Source: Polyangiaceae bacterium (GTDB lineage: Bacteria > Myxococcota_A > Polyangia > Polyangiales > Polyangiaceae). Taken from it: DNA of 64,000 nucleotides. Made by a program: the position numbers and the translations under genes. Of this stretch, positions 1-8,635 are shown piece by piece; the stretch's first letter is position 1; every line of letters begins with the position of its first letter. Location of the stretch: NCBI GenBank assembly GCA_029261965.1, contig JAJDAH010000342.1, positions 1 through 64,000 on the forward strand, read 5' to 3'. The notes beneath the pieces are model-generated. The model was given only the letters and a program-made list of their open reading frames with translations. It was not told the origin of the DNA and did not search any database.

Positions 1-1
1 C

Positions 2-439
2 GTCCAGAGCCAGTGCGCCGAGGGCCACTTCTGCGACCCGAGTCTTGCCGAATGTCGGAAAACCAAAGCCACGGGCGAAAACTGCGGGCTGCCCATCGAA
101 TGCATTTCGCGCGACTGCACCGATGGCTCCTGCGCCCCACTGCCCAGAGCAGGCGAAGCGTGCCTCGTCGGAGTGGTGCTCGCCTGCGCCGACGGCCTCG
201 GGTGCGTCGGCGGCGTGTGCGCAGAGGCCCCCGGCGAGAACGAGCCATGCCTGGAGCCGACTTCCGGCAGTCCCGTCATGTGCGCCACGGGACTCGTGTG
301 CGGTGGCAAGCTGTGCGCCACGGCGCCAAAAACGCCAGGGTGCGAGGATTGTGACGATCCCGACGGTCAATGTGTCGCGCGGATCTGCATGGTGGAACCC
401 GCCGCGGTCTGCGCCGACAGCGGTGGCCTGCTCTTCTGA
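2..439 (+). CDS. Cys-rich secreted protein, Dickkopf N-terminal-like repeats (5'-truncated)
   Basis: The reading frame is open from the first bases of the window to a TGA at 437-439, so only the C-terminal ~145 residues are present. They are packed with regularly spaced cysteines in units such as C-x6-C-x6-C and the recurring pattern GLxCxGGxC, which is the look of the Dickkopf N-terminal Cys-rich repeats common in secreted proteins of Myxococcota. Such domains are disulfide-bonded and extracytoplasmic. No transmembrane tail or sorting signal follows the repeats. The start, any signal peptide and partner domains lie outside the window. Function is unknown; adhesion or surface display is only a guess. 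Confidence 0.75.
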   Translation, partial: VQSQCAEGHFCDPSLAECRKTKATGENCGLPIECISRDCTDGSCAPLPRAGEACLVGVVLACADGLGCVGGVCAEAPGENEPCLEPTSGSPVMCATGLVCGGKLCATAPKTPGCEDCDDPDGQCVARICMVEPAAVCADSGGLLF

Positions 440-469
440 CGAACCGCGAGCTCGACCTCGGAGCCTCGC

Positions 470-2266
470 TCACCCATAGGCGATCTCGAAGAAGTCGACT
501 TTGGGAAGCACCACCTGGCCACCGATCTCCGGCAGCTCGAACGGGACGTACTGCCGCCCCTCCCACTTGAGCCAAATGTAACCAGGATCTTCGAGCGGAC
601 GAGAAAAGCGCATCACGGCCTCGGCGGGTCGTCCATCCCACCCGACCTCGGTGATCTCGACCGTCATGCCCTCGAGCTCGATTCTCTGATTCTTCTCGAG
701 GGGGCGCCGCGGACTGCGAAGAAGTTGCTCGCTGGGGCTGAGAAGAAATCCATCCTTCGGGCGAACCCGAAGCGTGTGCTCGTCGAGGCGCTCGACGAGC
801 ACCTCTGTCGACCCAGTCGCCAGCCAGCGCTGCGTGCCCACGAGCGGCTCGCCAAGATCCGCTCGAATGAAGGGAAGGAACCCGACGAAAGGATCCGCCG
901 GCGGGTTCACGAACACCACGGTTTTTTCGGATATCTCCGGCGTCTTCGGTACCGAGTCGTTGGCCAAGGCGAGCATCTTGCGCACCGCCTCGGCGCCGCG
1001 GGCTCGCATCGGAAACGTGAGTGGAGCAATCACCAGATGCAGGAGCGCGAGCCCAAGCGCGACGAACATCGTGATCTTGGGCCGCCAGAGGGGCTCCTTT
1101 CGCCTCCAGCTCTCGTCGACCAAACCCGCAAAGAGGTACGCGAGCGCCGGCATCGCGCCGATGGCGACCCAAGACAGCAGTCGATCCGCCGGGAAGGTCG
1201 CGCACGACGGCACGGCGGCGAGCACCGCGCCTACGATCCAGAACCGCAATATGGGACTCCTTCGCCAAAGCGGAGCGAGCAAGATGCCCATCGTCGTGAG
1301 CACCACGGCAGCTCCCAAGGCGACCGCATATTCGAGACCGGGCAGAACGAGCAGTGTGGCGTTCCAAACTTCCGACCATGGTGCGGCAACCTGGGCGAGC
1401 ATCAGAATCGGCAAACGCTCCACCGTCATGGCGACGAACGCCGCAGGCTCCGCGCTCGGGTCGACGTACACCCCCGAGCCCAGCACTCCGTAGCCGAGCG
1501 CCTTGGATGTGGCTCGCCAGGCCACGACGACTACCAAGTAGGGCACGAGATGGACGAATCGGCGCAAACCGCGCGCTCGTTCGAGGAACAACGTGTAGGC
1601 GAACAAGTACGCGAATATCGCCACCGCTCCCTCCGCCGCACCGAGAGCCGCCGTGAAAGCGAGCAGCCCAAGCGGCATGCCAGGCTTCCAACCATCGGCT
1701 CGATGGCGATGGTGAAAGACGAGAGCCCAGATACTCAGCGTGCATGCGACGACGGCGTTGCGATTCGCCAGCCAAGAAATCGGGCTGCCGCGCGCGTCGT
1801 CGAGGGCATAAAACGCCAGCGCCAGCACGACGACCCATCCAGGATTGATCAGCCTCCGGTAGAGCGACCAAACGCCGAGCAACCCAGTGCCAAACCAAAT
1901 CACGCTGTGGAGATGCGCGAGAAAGGGAGATTCAGGCCACAAGACGAAATCCAAATAGTGCGTCAGTGCCGTCACCGGTCGGAAGAACCCGAGCCGAACC
2001 TCCGGATCTGCCCACCAGGGGAAAGTGCCGTTGTCCATCAATGCACGGTTGTGCTGCGGCTCGGCGAAACGGAAGAGATCGAGCTGGGCGCGCTCGAAGC
2101 CGGCGATGGCGTCCGACTGCTTCAAGATGAGACGGTGAATGTGGTCGTCCGCGCCCAAGCCCGACCAGAGGGAGGTTGCAGCGAGCAACAGACTGATGGC
2201 GATGACGACTGCGTGCGCCCGGGGTCGCGACAGGAGCGAGCGGAGGCAATCAGCAAGACGGTTCAT
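470..2266 (-). CDS. Polytopic membrane protein with C-terminal soluble domain
   Basis: The 598-residue product begins MNRLADCLRSLLSRPRAH and then runs through roughly ten hydrophobic segments, with a loop after the first segment carrying GADDHIHR and PEVRLGFFRPVT. An acidic motif in the first luminal/periplasmic loop followed by an Arg- and Pro-containing stretch is reminiscent of GT-C fold glycosyltransferases and related DUFs, but I do not recognise a specific family. The last ~150 residues are soluble and mixed beta in character, ending ...KVDFFEIAYG. It is convergent with the Cys-rich protein gene (gap 30 bases) and divergent from the crotonase gene. The start is the ATG at 2266. Function not assigned. 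Confidence 0.8.
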   Translation of the reverse strand: MNRLADCLRSLLSRPRAHAVVIAISLLLAATSLWSGLGADDHIHRLILKQSDAIAGFERAQLDLFRFAEPQHNRALMDNGTFPWWADPEVRLGFFRPVTALTHYLDFVLWPESPFLAHLHSVIWFGTGLLGVWSLYRRLINPGWVVVLALAFYALDDARGSPISWLANRNAVVACTLSIWALVFHHRHRADGWKPGMPLGLLAFTAALGAAEGAVAIFAYLFAYTLFLERARGLRRFVHLVPYLVVVVAWRATSKALGYGVLGSGVYVDPSAEPAAFVAMTVERLPILMLAQVAAPWSEVWNATLLVLPGLEYAVALGAAVVLTTMGILLAPLWRRSPILRFWIVGAVLAAVPSCATFPADRLLSWVAIGAMPALAYLFAGLVDESWRRKEPLWRPKITMFVALGLALLHLVIAPLTFPMRARGAEAVRKMLALANDSVPKTPEISEKTVVFVNPPADPFVGFLPFIRADLGEPLVGTQRWLATGSTEVLVERLDEHTLRVRPKDGFLLSPSEQLLRSPRRPLEKNQRIELEGMTVEITEVGWDGRPAEAVMRFSRPLEDPGYIWLKWEGRQYVPFELPEIGGQVVLPKVDFFEIAYG

Positions 2267-2348
2267 GAGTGGTCGTCGGCCTTGCTCGGGGGCGCGCCGC
2301 GGCGCCAGTGTATGGCATCAATGTGGTAGCGTGCCGACGAGATTCAGA

Positions 2349-3206
2349 ATGAAACTCGAACAAACTCGCTACGAGCTCCGCGAGGGCATCGCCACGGTGA
2401 CCCTCGATCGACCGGAAAAGTTGAACGCGTTCACGGATGTGATGCGGGAGGAGCTACTCAGCATCTTCCATGAAGCCGACCAAGACGACGCTGTTCGCGC
2501 CGTGGTCGTCACCGGTGCCGGACGAGCGTTCTCGGCCGGCGCGGACCTCTCGAGTGGCGGAAACACGTTCAACAACCCCGAACGGCGGGGCGTCAAACGC
2601 ACGAGCGAGTACCGTGACGGCGGTGGCCAGGTCTCGCTCGCAATCTTTCGATGTCGCAAGCCAGTCATCGCCGCAATCAACGGGCCGGCGGTGGGTGTGG
2701 GGATCACGATGACGCTCCCGATGGACATGCGGGTCGTCGCTGAAGACGCCAAGGTCGGATTCGTTTTCGCACGGCGCGGCATCGTCACCGAGGCGTGCTC
2801 GTCGTGGTTCTTGCCTCGGATCGTTGGAATCGCGAAGGCGACCGAGCTTTGCTACACCGGCCGCGTTTTTCGCGCGAAGGACGAGGCCGCTAGCGGACTC
2901 TTCAATCACGTCGTACCGACGGATCAGGTGGTTCCCAAGGCCATGGAGATTGCTCGGGAGATCGTCGAAAACACGTCGGCCGTCTCGATCGCGCTCACCA
3001 AGGGCCTCTTGTGGCACGGTCTTGGCGATCGTGACCCTCAGAGCGCGCATCTCAACGACTCACGCTGCATCTTCTGGTCCGGTCAACACGCTGACGCCTA
3101 CGAGGGCGTGAAGAGCTTCCTCGAGAAGCGTGCACCGAAGTTCGAGCTGAGCCCGACCGATGACATGCCCGACTTCTATCCGTGGTGGGTCGAACCCAAG
3201 GTCTGA
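2349..3206 (+). CDS. Crotonase-family protein (enoyl-CoA hydratase/isomerase)
   Basis: The 285-residue protein has the crotonase fold signatures: TLDRPEKLNAF at the N terminus, the oxyanion-hole segment GRAFSAGADLS and the second oxyanion segment AAINGPAVGVG. The two hydratase glutamates are not where expected: the GGGxELA-type Glu is replaced (GVGITMTL), and the glutamate present is in GIVTEACSSWFLPRIVG. That matches the PEGCSS-type position of delta3,delta2-enoyl-CoA isomerases rather than classic hydratases, so an isomerase or related acyl-CoA activity is more likely. I chose the ATG at 2349 because homology begins at once with KLEQTRYELREGIATVTL; the frame stays open upstream without family similarity. 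It converges with the hydrolase gene (gap 10 bases). Confidence 0.88.
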   Translation: MKLEQTRYELREGIATVTLDRPEKLNAFTDVMREELLSIFHEADQDDAVRAVVVTGAGRAFSAGADLSSGGNTFNNPERRGVKRTSEYRDGGGQVSLAIFRCRKPVIAAINGPAVGVGITMTLPMDMRVVAEDAKVGFVFARRGIVTEACSSWFLPRIVGIAKATELCYTGRVFRAKDEAASGLFNHVVPTDQVVPKAMEIAREIVENTSAVSIALTKGLLWHGLGDRDPQSAHLNDSRCIFWSGQHADAYEGVKSFLEKRAPKFELSPTDDMPDFYPWWVEPKV

Positions 3207-3216
3207 AGCACGCGAC

Positions 3217-4230
3217 TCAACCGCGCGGAAGGCTGCGACGAAATGCGGCAATCTTGTCGGTCATCTGGTCGATGTGCAGCGGAAACGTCATGTGACCACC
3301 GGGGATCCAGTGAATCGGGGGTCGTCCCCATTTTTGCCACTGTTTCTCGACCACGTCCGCGAAGATGTATTGGTCTTCGTCCGCTTGAATCCACAGTTGT
3401 CGCTCGTGCGGCACCAGACACGTGTAGTCGGACCAGCCGAGCCCGTCGAAAACCTCGCGACGTCGTTCCGGACCCACACCCCACTTCTCGAGGTCGTGTT
3501 TCATTCGCCAGAGAATCGGCGCGCGCTCGACGGCATCGAGAAGATTCAAGTGCGCGACGATCGGAACGATGAAGTCAGGTGAGGGCTCGAGGCAGCCGAG
3601 CAGCATCGTGATCGCGCCGCCGAGGCTGATCCCCGACACACCGATCTGCTCGTATCCGTCATCGCGGAGCCAGGCGATCGTGGCCCGAACGTCGCATACC
3701 GCCTGACGAACCGCCTCGACCGAACGCACGAGGTCCGCCGTCCAGAAGAACTCGCCGGAGAACAGGGCCGAGCGCGGATTGCGCCGGCCATGAAACGGCA
3801 GTGCGACATGCACCATGTCGACGTCGAGCTCCCGCGTCCATTTGGGAAACAGCGTGCTCTCCTCGATCCACGACCCGGGTTCGAGCCATCCGTGCACGTA
3901 GACCAGACAGTCACGTCGTCGGCGCCGCTCGGGCCTCAGAATTCTCGCCCAAGCGACCTGGTTGACGCGGTACTCCTCGTCGTGACGGTCCTGGTAGCGC
4001 GGACAGACTATTTCGTGGCTGCTCTTCCAGGAAAGCGTGATCGTGTCGGAAAACGGTAGGCGCCGAGATCGGACGTTTCTTGGAAGCGGCGGCTCGGGGA
4101 ACGCGACGTCCGGAGACAACCCCAAATAAGGTCCCAAATCTTCGGTCGTGTTCTCGCGTGCTCCACGGACGCCGTGAAGAAGCCGCGAGAGCGCCCCGGC
4201 AACGACGTCAGCGGCTTGGCCGTAGCCCAT
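3217..4230 (-). CDS. Alpha/beta hydrolase, ABHD18/DUF2048-like
   Basis: The 337-residue product has an alpha/beta hydrolase core: strand and turn CLVYVHGWLEPGSW, ALPFHGRRNPRS, the nucleophile elbow GISLGGAITM around residue 200, and a late GGHMTF that can supply the catalytic His. The LPFHG-R-P segment and overall layout resemble the ABHD18 (DUF2048) group, whose substrates are poorly known. There is no signal peptide, so it is probably cytoplasmic. Start ATG at 4230. The neighbouring crotonase gene is convergent, so no operon link is implied. Confidence 0.8.
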   Translation of the reverse strand: MGYGQAADVVAGALSRLLHGVRGARENTTEDLGPYLGLSPDVAFPEPPLPRNVRSRRLPFSDTITLSWKSSHEIVCPRYQDRHDEEYRVNQVAWARILRPERRRRRDCLVYVHGWLEPGSWIEESTLFPKWTRELDVDMVHVALPFHGRRNPRSALFSGEFFWTADLVRSVEAVRQAVCDVRATIAWLRDDGYEQIGVSGISLGGAITMLLGCLEPSPDFIVPIVAHLNLLDAVERAPILWRMKHDLEKWGVGPERRREVFDGLGWSDYTCLVPHERQLWIQADEDQYIFADVVEKQWQKWGRPPIHWIPGGHMTFPLHIDQMTDKIAAFRRSLPRG

Positions 4231-4325
4231 TTCGGGATCTTATCCCCAACAGTGCCGTGACGGGCAAGTCGACCCGAGTCAGAGCGGTGGCTTTGCCCGC
4301 GCTTCACTCGTGGTAGGCTGCCGCC

Positions 4326-4658
4326 ATGCTCGACAAGCTCTCGAAACAAGATCGCATGCTTCTTTTGAAGTTCGTTTGTGCGTTCGCGTGGGCCGACCTG
4401 GAGGTGCGCGACCAAGAACGAGCGTTCGTCGCGCGCTTGATGGACAAACTCGAGCTGGACGACGACGAGCGCCAGCAAGTGCAGTCGTGGCTCGACGTTT
4501 CCCCCTCGCCCGAGGACGTCGACCCCAACAAGATCCCGCGGGCACATCGTCAAGTCTTCATCGACGCGGCCCGCGCGATGATCTACAGCGACGGCGAAGT
4601 CGACGAAGAAGAGCGCGAGAACCTCGAGCTCTTGAAGCAGCTACTCGACCCGGACTGA
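4326..4658 (+). CDS. TerB-like small acidic protein
   Basis: This 110-residue protein is helical and acidic and contains two similar segments, FAWADLEVRDQERAFVARL and MIYSDGEVDEEERENLELL, that look like the repeated (A/D)DGExxxxE motif of the TerB (tellurite-resistance/DnaJ-N) fold. That fold is found in many unrelated membrane and stress proteins, so the name does not imply tellurite resistance. It stands alone, divergent from the hydrolase and ending 8 bases before the convergent HD-GYP gene. No partner ter genes are nearby. ATG start at 4326. Confidence 0.7.
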   Translation: MLDKLSKQDRMLLLKFVCAFAWADLEVRDQERAFVARLMDKLELDDDERQQVQSWLDVSPSPEDVDPNKIPRAHRQVFIDAARAMIYSDGEVDEEERENLELLKQLLDPD

Positions 4659-4665
4659 GCCGCGC

Positions 4666-7518
4666 TCAGCGCTTCGCTTCGTCGACGCGCCTCAGCCCTT
4701 CGAGAATCAACATCTCGACCTTGCGCTGAATCTTCCGTTCTTCCGGAACTGCCTCGGGGTCGAGGTGAAAGTTGCCTTTCTCGACCGCCAAGAGCTTGTA
4801 GAACGCATCGTCACCGTCGCCGCCGGCGAATTCGGCGTTCCAAATGTCGCCATCCTTGAATCGAATCAGTCCCGAGCCCTCTTCGCCGCTGATTTTCACC
4901 GTGCCGGTCTTCCGACCCTGACTCAACACTTGAACGAGGTCGGGCAGCGCCATCTGGTCGAGGGTGCCGCTGATGCCCTTGGTCTGGGGCGCAGCTCTGC
5001 TCTTCTGCTCGAGGGTGCGACGGAGCTTCGCGAGAACGATCTCGGGTGCCATCGGCTTGATGAGGTAGTCGGCGGCTCCTCGTTCGAGCGCTTCGGACAC
5101 TTGCTTGCCCTCGGATTCTTGCGAAAGGAAGACGAAGGTCACGTCGTCCGCGTCGGGAAGCGCCCGCACCCGACCGAGCAGCTGGAGCCCCGATCCGGAC
5201 GCCAACACCGACTCGCTGATGACGACGTCGACACCCTGGCTGCTTTCGATGTGCGCCATCGCGTCGTTGAGCCCGCGACTGGTCACCACGTGATAGCCGT
5301 TCTCGAGCAGCCGAAGCTCGAGCATCGTGGTCTCCTGCGGCTCGGGATCGACGATGAGCACGGTCGCGCGCTCGGCACTCAGCTGTTTGTCGATGTCGTC
5401 TCGAAGAGCGACGAGACAGAACTCCTCGATGATCTCCGGCTGGAAAAGCGTGCCTTTGTGCTTGCGCAGAACCTCGCAGGCTTCTGCGGCACTGAGCACG
5501 CCGCGGCGCGGGTTGCGAGGGTTCGCGGTCAGGTCGGCGTAGGTGTCCGAGATTGCCAGCACGCTGCTCTCGATGGGGATCTGCTCTCCATCGAGCTGCC
5601 AGGGGAAGCCCTTGCCGTCGTAGCGCTCGTACATGTGCATGATCGCGCTGAACGTCGCTTTTGGCAGAAGCGCGGTCTCGAGTAGACGGGCGGGCGCGCC
5701 GAACAATTTCTTCGCCGCGACGCGATGCCCCTCGTGCTCGAAAACGTTGAGCGGGGTCAGATGATAGATGTCGGGTTTGCCGAGATCGTGAATCAACGCC
5801 GCCAGAACCACGGCTCGAGTGCGGGCCTCGTTGAGACCGATGCGTTCGCTCAACATGTTGGCCATGCGAGCGGCGTACGCGGAGTGGCCGTGCAACTCGT
5901 CGCGACTCGCCTCGATCACCGACACGAGTACTTTCGTCAGCTGGGTGGCGTCGACATCGCTGATGTCGACGGAAGACATCTGCGGCCGCGGCACTGGCGA
6001 GACCCGTTCGCCGTGCAGATCGACGTCCTCGGTCATCGGCTCGATGTAGGGGTCTTCGATGCCCGGTGCGTGCGGCTGATAAGGCACGACGGGGCGCGCC
6101 GAGGTCGGCCAAGCGGCGTGCGGGTTGCCTTGCTCCGGTTGCCCCTCGGCGTGGGCGGGGCCAGCAGCGCCCGGACCCGTTTGTGTCCCAGGACGGATCG
6201 GGCCGGTGCGCGCGTCAGGTCGCACCCCCGGCGGCAGCCCGCCCGGGCCCGTGCGGGTGCCGGGGCGTGACGCGCCCGCGGGACCCGTTCTGACGCCGGG
6301 GCCGGTTCTCACTCCGGGCCGGGTGCGGGATCCAGGTCGCCCGGGACCGGTTTGAGTCCCTGGGCGCTCAGCTGGGTACCCCAGAGGCCCGGTCTGGGCG
6401 CCCTGCCGCGGCATGGGGTATCCGCCTGGACCCGTTTGCGCGGAGCGCGCGTGCGCGACTTGCCCGGCCGGTCCGGTCTGCACGCCGCGACGCGGCAATG
6501 GATATCCCCCCGGCCCGGTCTGCACGCCACGACGCGCGTCCCCGGGGCCGGTCCTCGCCCCTGGTCGTTGGGGCTGCGAACTCGGCGCCATGGGTGTCAA
6601 CGCGGCGTAGTCTTCGGGGCCAAGCTCGGTGGCCTCCTCGTAATCGTCCACCGGCAGAACCGGCGGTTGCATGGGCGTCATCTGCTGCTGAGCGAGCTGC
6701 TGCTGAGCGAGGCGCTGGGCGGCGAGTTGCTGCATCGCGAGCTCGCGTTGGGCGGCCAGCTGTTGCTGTTGTGCAACGAGCTGCTGATGCGCAGCGAGGT
6801 TCTGCTGCGCGGCGAGTTGCTGTTGGGCGGCCAGCTGCTGCCGCTGCGCCTCCAGCTGTCGCGCGATCTCTTGTTGCTCGGGCGTGCCGGGTTGGGCGGC
6901 CGAGGGTGGAGCCGCTTCCGCAGGCTTCGCCGCCTCGGCGACGGCTTCCGCAGGCTTGCCGCCTCCGTCGCCACCCTGCATGAAAGCCAGCGGATCTTGA
7001 GAAAACCCCGCCTGGTCGAGTTGGGTCGACATGGTCAGCTCTTCGAACCCTTGTTTCGAGCCGTCGTATTGGGCGGTGATCAGCGCGCGGACGGCCGCGG
7101 GACGGGCGACGAGCGGCTTGACCTCGCGCGCGCCAGACGCCACTTGAACGTCCATGAGGGTTTCTAGGTCATCGGGATCCATGACCACGACGGACAACAC
7201 CGAGGATTTCTGATCAAAGAGCACGGGGACGGCGGAACGCAGCTTCGCCAACTTCGCCGGCACCATGTTGAGCACCTTCGGACTCACCTTGGCCCTCGCG
7301 AGTTTTTCGGTCGTCACGAACGGCACGCGATGCATCTCGGCGAGGTGGCGCAACAGGTCGACCTCTTTCATGCCGCACTCGAGCAGCGACTCCTCGAATC
7401 GTGCGCCGCTCAGCGCCATACGCTGCAGAGCGGTTTCGCACAGCTCGTGCGAAATCCGTCGCTCGGAGAGCATTCGTCGGGCAATGCGCCTCGACTTGGC
7501 GTCCGCTGACTCCACCAC
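4666..7518 (-). CDS. Multidomain signalling protein: MshEN-like, HD-GYP-like, pseudo-receiver, DUF4388
   Basis: The 950-residue cytoplasmic protein has five parts. Residues 1-160 resemble the MshEN/GspE N-terminal domain (c-di-GMP binding in some homologues). Residues 213-280 are Gln-rich. Residues 320-450 are low-complexity repeats around QTGPG/RTGPG. Residues 535-710 are HD-GYP-like: HDLGKP (H577, D578) and YERYDGKGFP, where HD-GYP enzymes have HHE-x-DG-x-GYP, so two metal histidines are missing. Residues 718-836 are receiver-like with KP at 821 but Glu (E769, VVISES) at the phosphoacceptor position. Residues 848-940 match DUF4388. It is probably a c-di-GMP or phosphorelay-linked scaffold rather than an intact phosphodiesterase. 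Start is a GTG (7518; another GTG follows directly). Confidence 0.85.
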   Translation of the reverse strand: MVESADAKSRRIARRMLSERRISHELCETALQRMALSGARFEESLLECGMKEVDLLRHLAEMHRVPFVTTEKLARAKVSPKVLNMVPAKLAKLRSAVPVLFDQKSSVLSVVVMDPDDLETLMDVQVASGAREVKPLVARPAAVRALITAQYDGSKQGFEELTMSTQLDQAGFSQDPLAFMQGGDGGGKPAEAVAEAAKPAEAAPPSAAQPGTPEQQEIARQLEAQRQQLAAQQQLAAQQNLAAHQQLVAQQQQLAAQRELAMQQLAAQRLAQQQLAQQQMTPMQPPVLPVDDYEEATELGPEDYAALTPMAPSSQPQRPGARTGPGDARRGVQTGPGGYPLPRRGVQTGPAGQVAHARSAQTGPGGYPMPRQGAQTGPLGYPAERPGTQTGPGRPGSRTRPGVRTGPGVRTGPAGASRPGTRTGPGGLPPGVRPDARTGPIRPGTQTGPGAAGPAHAEGQPEQGNPHAAWPTSARPVVPYQPHAPGIEDPYIEPMTEDVDLHGERVSPVPRPQMSSVDISDVDATQLTKVLVSVIEASRDELHGHSAYAARMANMLSERIGLNEARTRAVVLAALIHDLGKPDIYHLTPLNVFEHEGHRVAAKKLFGAPARLLETALLPKATFSAIMHMYERYDGKGFPWQLDGEQIPIESSVLAISDTYADLTANPRNPRRGVLSAAEACEVLRKHKGTLFQPEIIEEFCLVALRDDIDKQLSAERATVLIVDPEPQETTMLELRLLENGYHVVTSRGLNDAMAHIESSQGVDVVISESVLASGSGLQLLGRVRALPDADDVTFVFLSQESEGKQVSEALERGAADYLIKPMAPEIVLAKLRRTLEQKSRAAPQTKGISGTLDQMALPDLVQVLSQGRKTGTVKISGEEGSGLIRFKDGDIWNAEFAGGDGDDAFYKLLAVEKGNFHLDPEAVPEERKIQRKVEMLILEGLRRVDEAKR

Positions 7519-7653
7519 GCAGATGTTAGTCCACCGGAGTGCTGGCGAAAACGCTCCGAACAGGTCGCTTCGGGGCCGAGGCCCCGCCCTGATTCCACAC
7601 CGAGCCGCCGCGCGGCGGGACCCGCGGGTTTTCAGCGCGAAAACGGGCGGATT

Positions 7654-8379
7654 CTACTCGTTCCGTGCAACGCTGGGTTCCGACGCGTCGTTACCTGCTT
7701 CGAGAAGCTCTGCCCTGTACAAAAGAGTGCCGTCGGGTCGCGAAAGCTCGCCTCCGAGATCCCGTCCCGGAAACTGCTCGCTGGTGATGATCTTGAGAAC
7801 CGCCAACTCGTCGCCGACGAGCACGCGGTAGGAGGTCTTCACTGCTTGGACTTCTTTTCCGGCCACGATGACGGTGACGGGAATCGAGCCGAGCTTTCCC
7901 TCGTTACTATCGGCAGAGAACAGAGTCATCGCCATCTGTCGCTCGAACGACTCGATGGGCATCTCGACCTCGTCGTCGCCCTCGATGCGGACGACGCTGA
8001 AGACGTCGGCGCCGAGTTTCTGCGCCCGGAGAGTGGTGCGCTTGTTTGGCTCCTCGAAAATGTACTCGATCGTCGACAGCTCGCCGTCACGAGAAATCAC
8101 GCGCTCTGAAACCAGGAGCGGCTGCGAGCGATAGCTTCCACTGTAGCGGTGGATGAGAAAATCGCCCACGACCGGCTCCGGCCTCACATCGCGCTTGTCG
8201 ACCTCAGCCGTCGTGCTCTTGAGCGCGGCGCCGGCCTCTTTGCCGGTGCCTTCCGGCGCTGCCGTTTCCTTGCCCGCAGGATCGCCCGGAGACTTGGTTT
8301 GCGCGGCCTGGTGCACCGAGGTGCCGCAACCGAAGAGTATCGTGGTGAGGGTGAGTGCTGCGCTGGTACGTCGAATCAT
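7654..8379 (-). CDS. Putative lipoprotein
   Basis: The product is 241 residues with a lipoprotein signal (TTILFGC lipobox) followed by a low-complexity Ala/Lys/Glu/Thr linker and a beta-rich C-terminal domain starting near DFLIHRYSGSYRSQPL. The pattern SGSYRxxPLxxxERV and the ending LLYRAELLEAG suggest a barrel- or sandwich-like envelope domain of the kind seen in hypothetical Myxococcota lipoproteins. Another lipoprotein in this window, at 48233-48958, has a similar layout. No function is assigned. ATG start at 8379. Confidence 0.75.
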   Translation of the reverse strand: MIRRTSAALTLTTILFGCGTSVHQAAQTKSPGDPAGKETAAPEGTGKEAGAALKSTTAEVDKRDVRPEPVVGDFLIHRYSGSYRSQPLLVSERVISRDGELSTIEYIFEEPNKRTTLRAQKLGADVFSVVRIEGDDEVEMPIESFERQMAMTLFSADSNEGKLGSIPVTVIVAGKEVQAVKTSYRVLVGDELAVLKIITSEQFPGRDLGGELSRPDGTLLYRAELLEAGNDASEPSVARNE

Positions 8380-8635
8380 GTTTCGGAATTTTCACGTTCG
8401 GTCCGATCGGGCCAAGTTCGACGAACGCGATCCGACCGGCGATGCGAGCCATCAATAAGAGCTCATTTGCAAGAACCGATTGGCGATTCACGCCACGCAC
8501 GAACGAAGCGTTCGAGGGCGGTTCGTTGGTAGCGAGCCCGAGTTGGCCGCGCTCCGAATGGAGCGGGAGCGAAATTAGGGGGCCCGAGCGCGGCGCGTGC
8601 TATCGTCAGGACGTTCTTTCCACGCCTCGAGCAGG

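Noticed and set aside
725-2329. A 534-codon open frame on the plus strand
   Set aside because: It lies opposite the membrane protein gene, is very rich in Arg, Glu and His, and has no recognisable domain. It is a shadow of the high-GC codon bias.
4326-4658. Tellurite-resistance locus
   Set aside because: Only a TerB-like fold is seen; no other ter genes are present.
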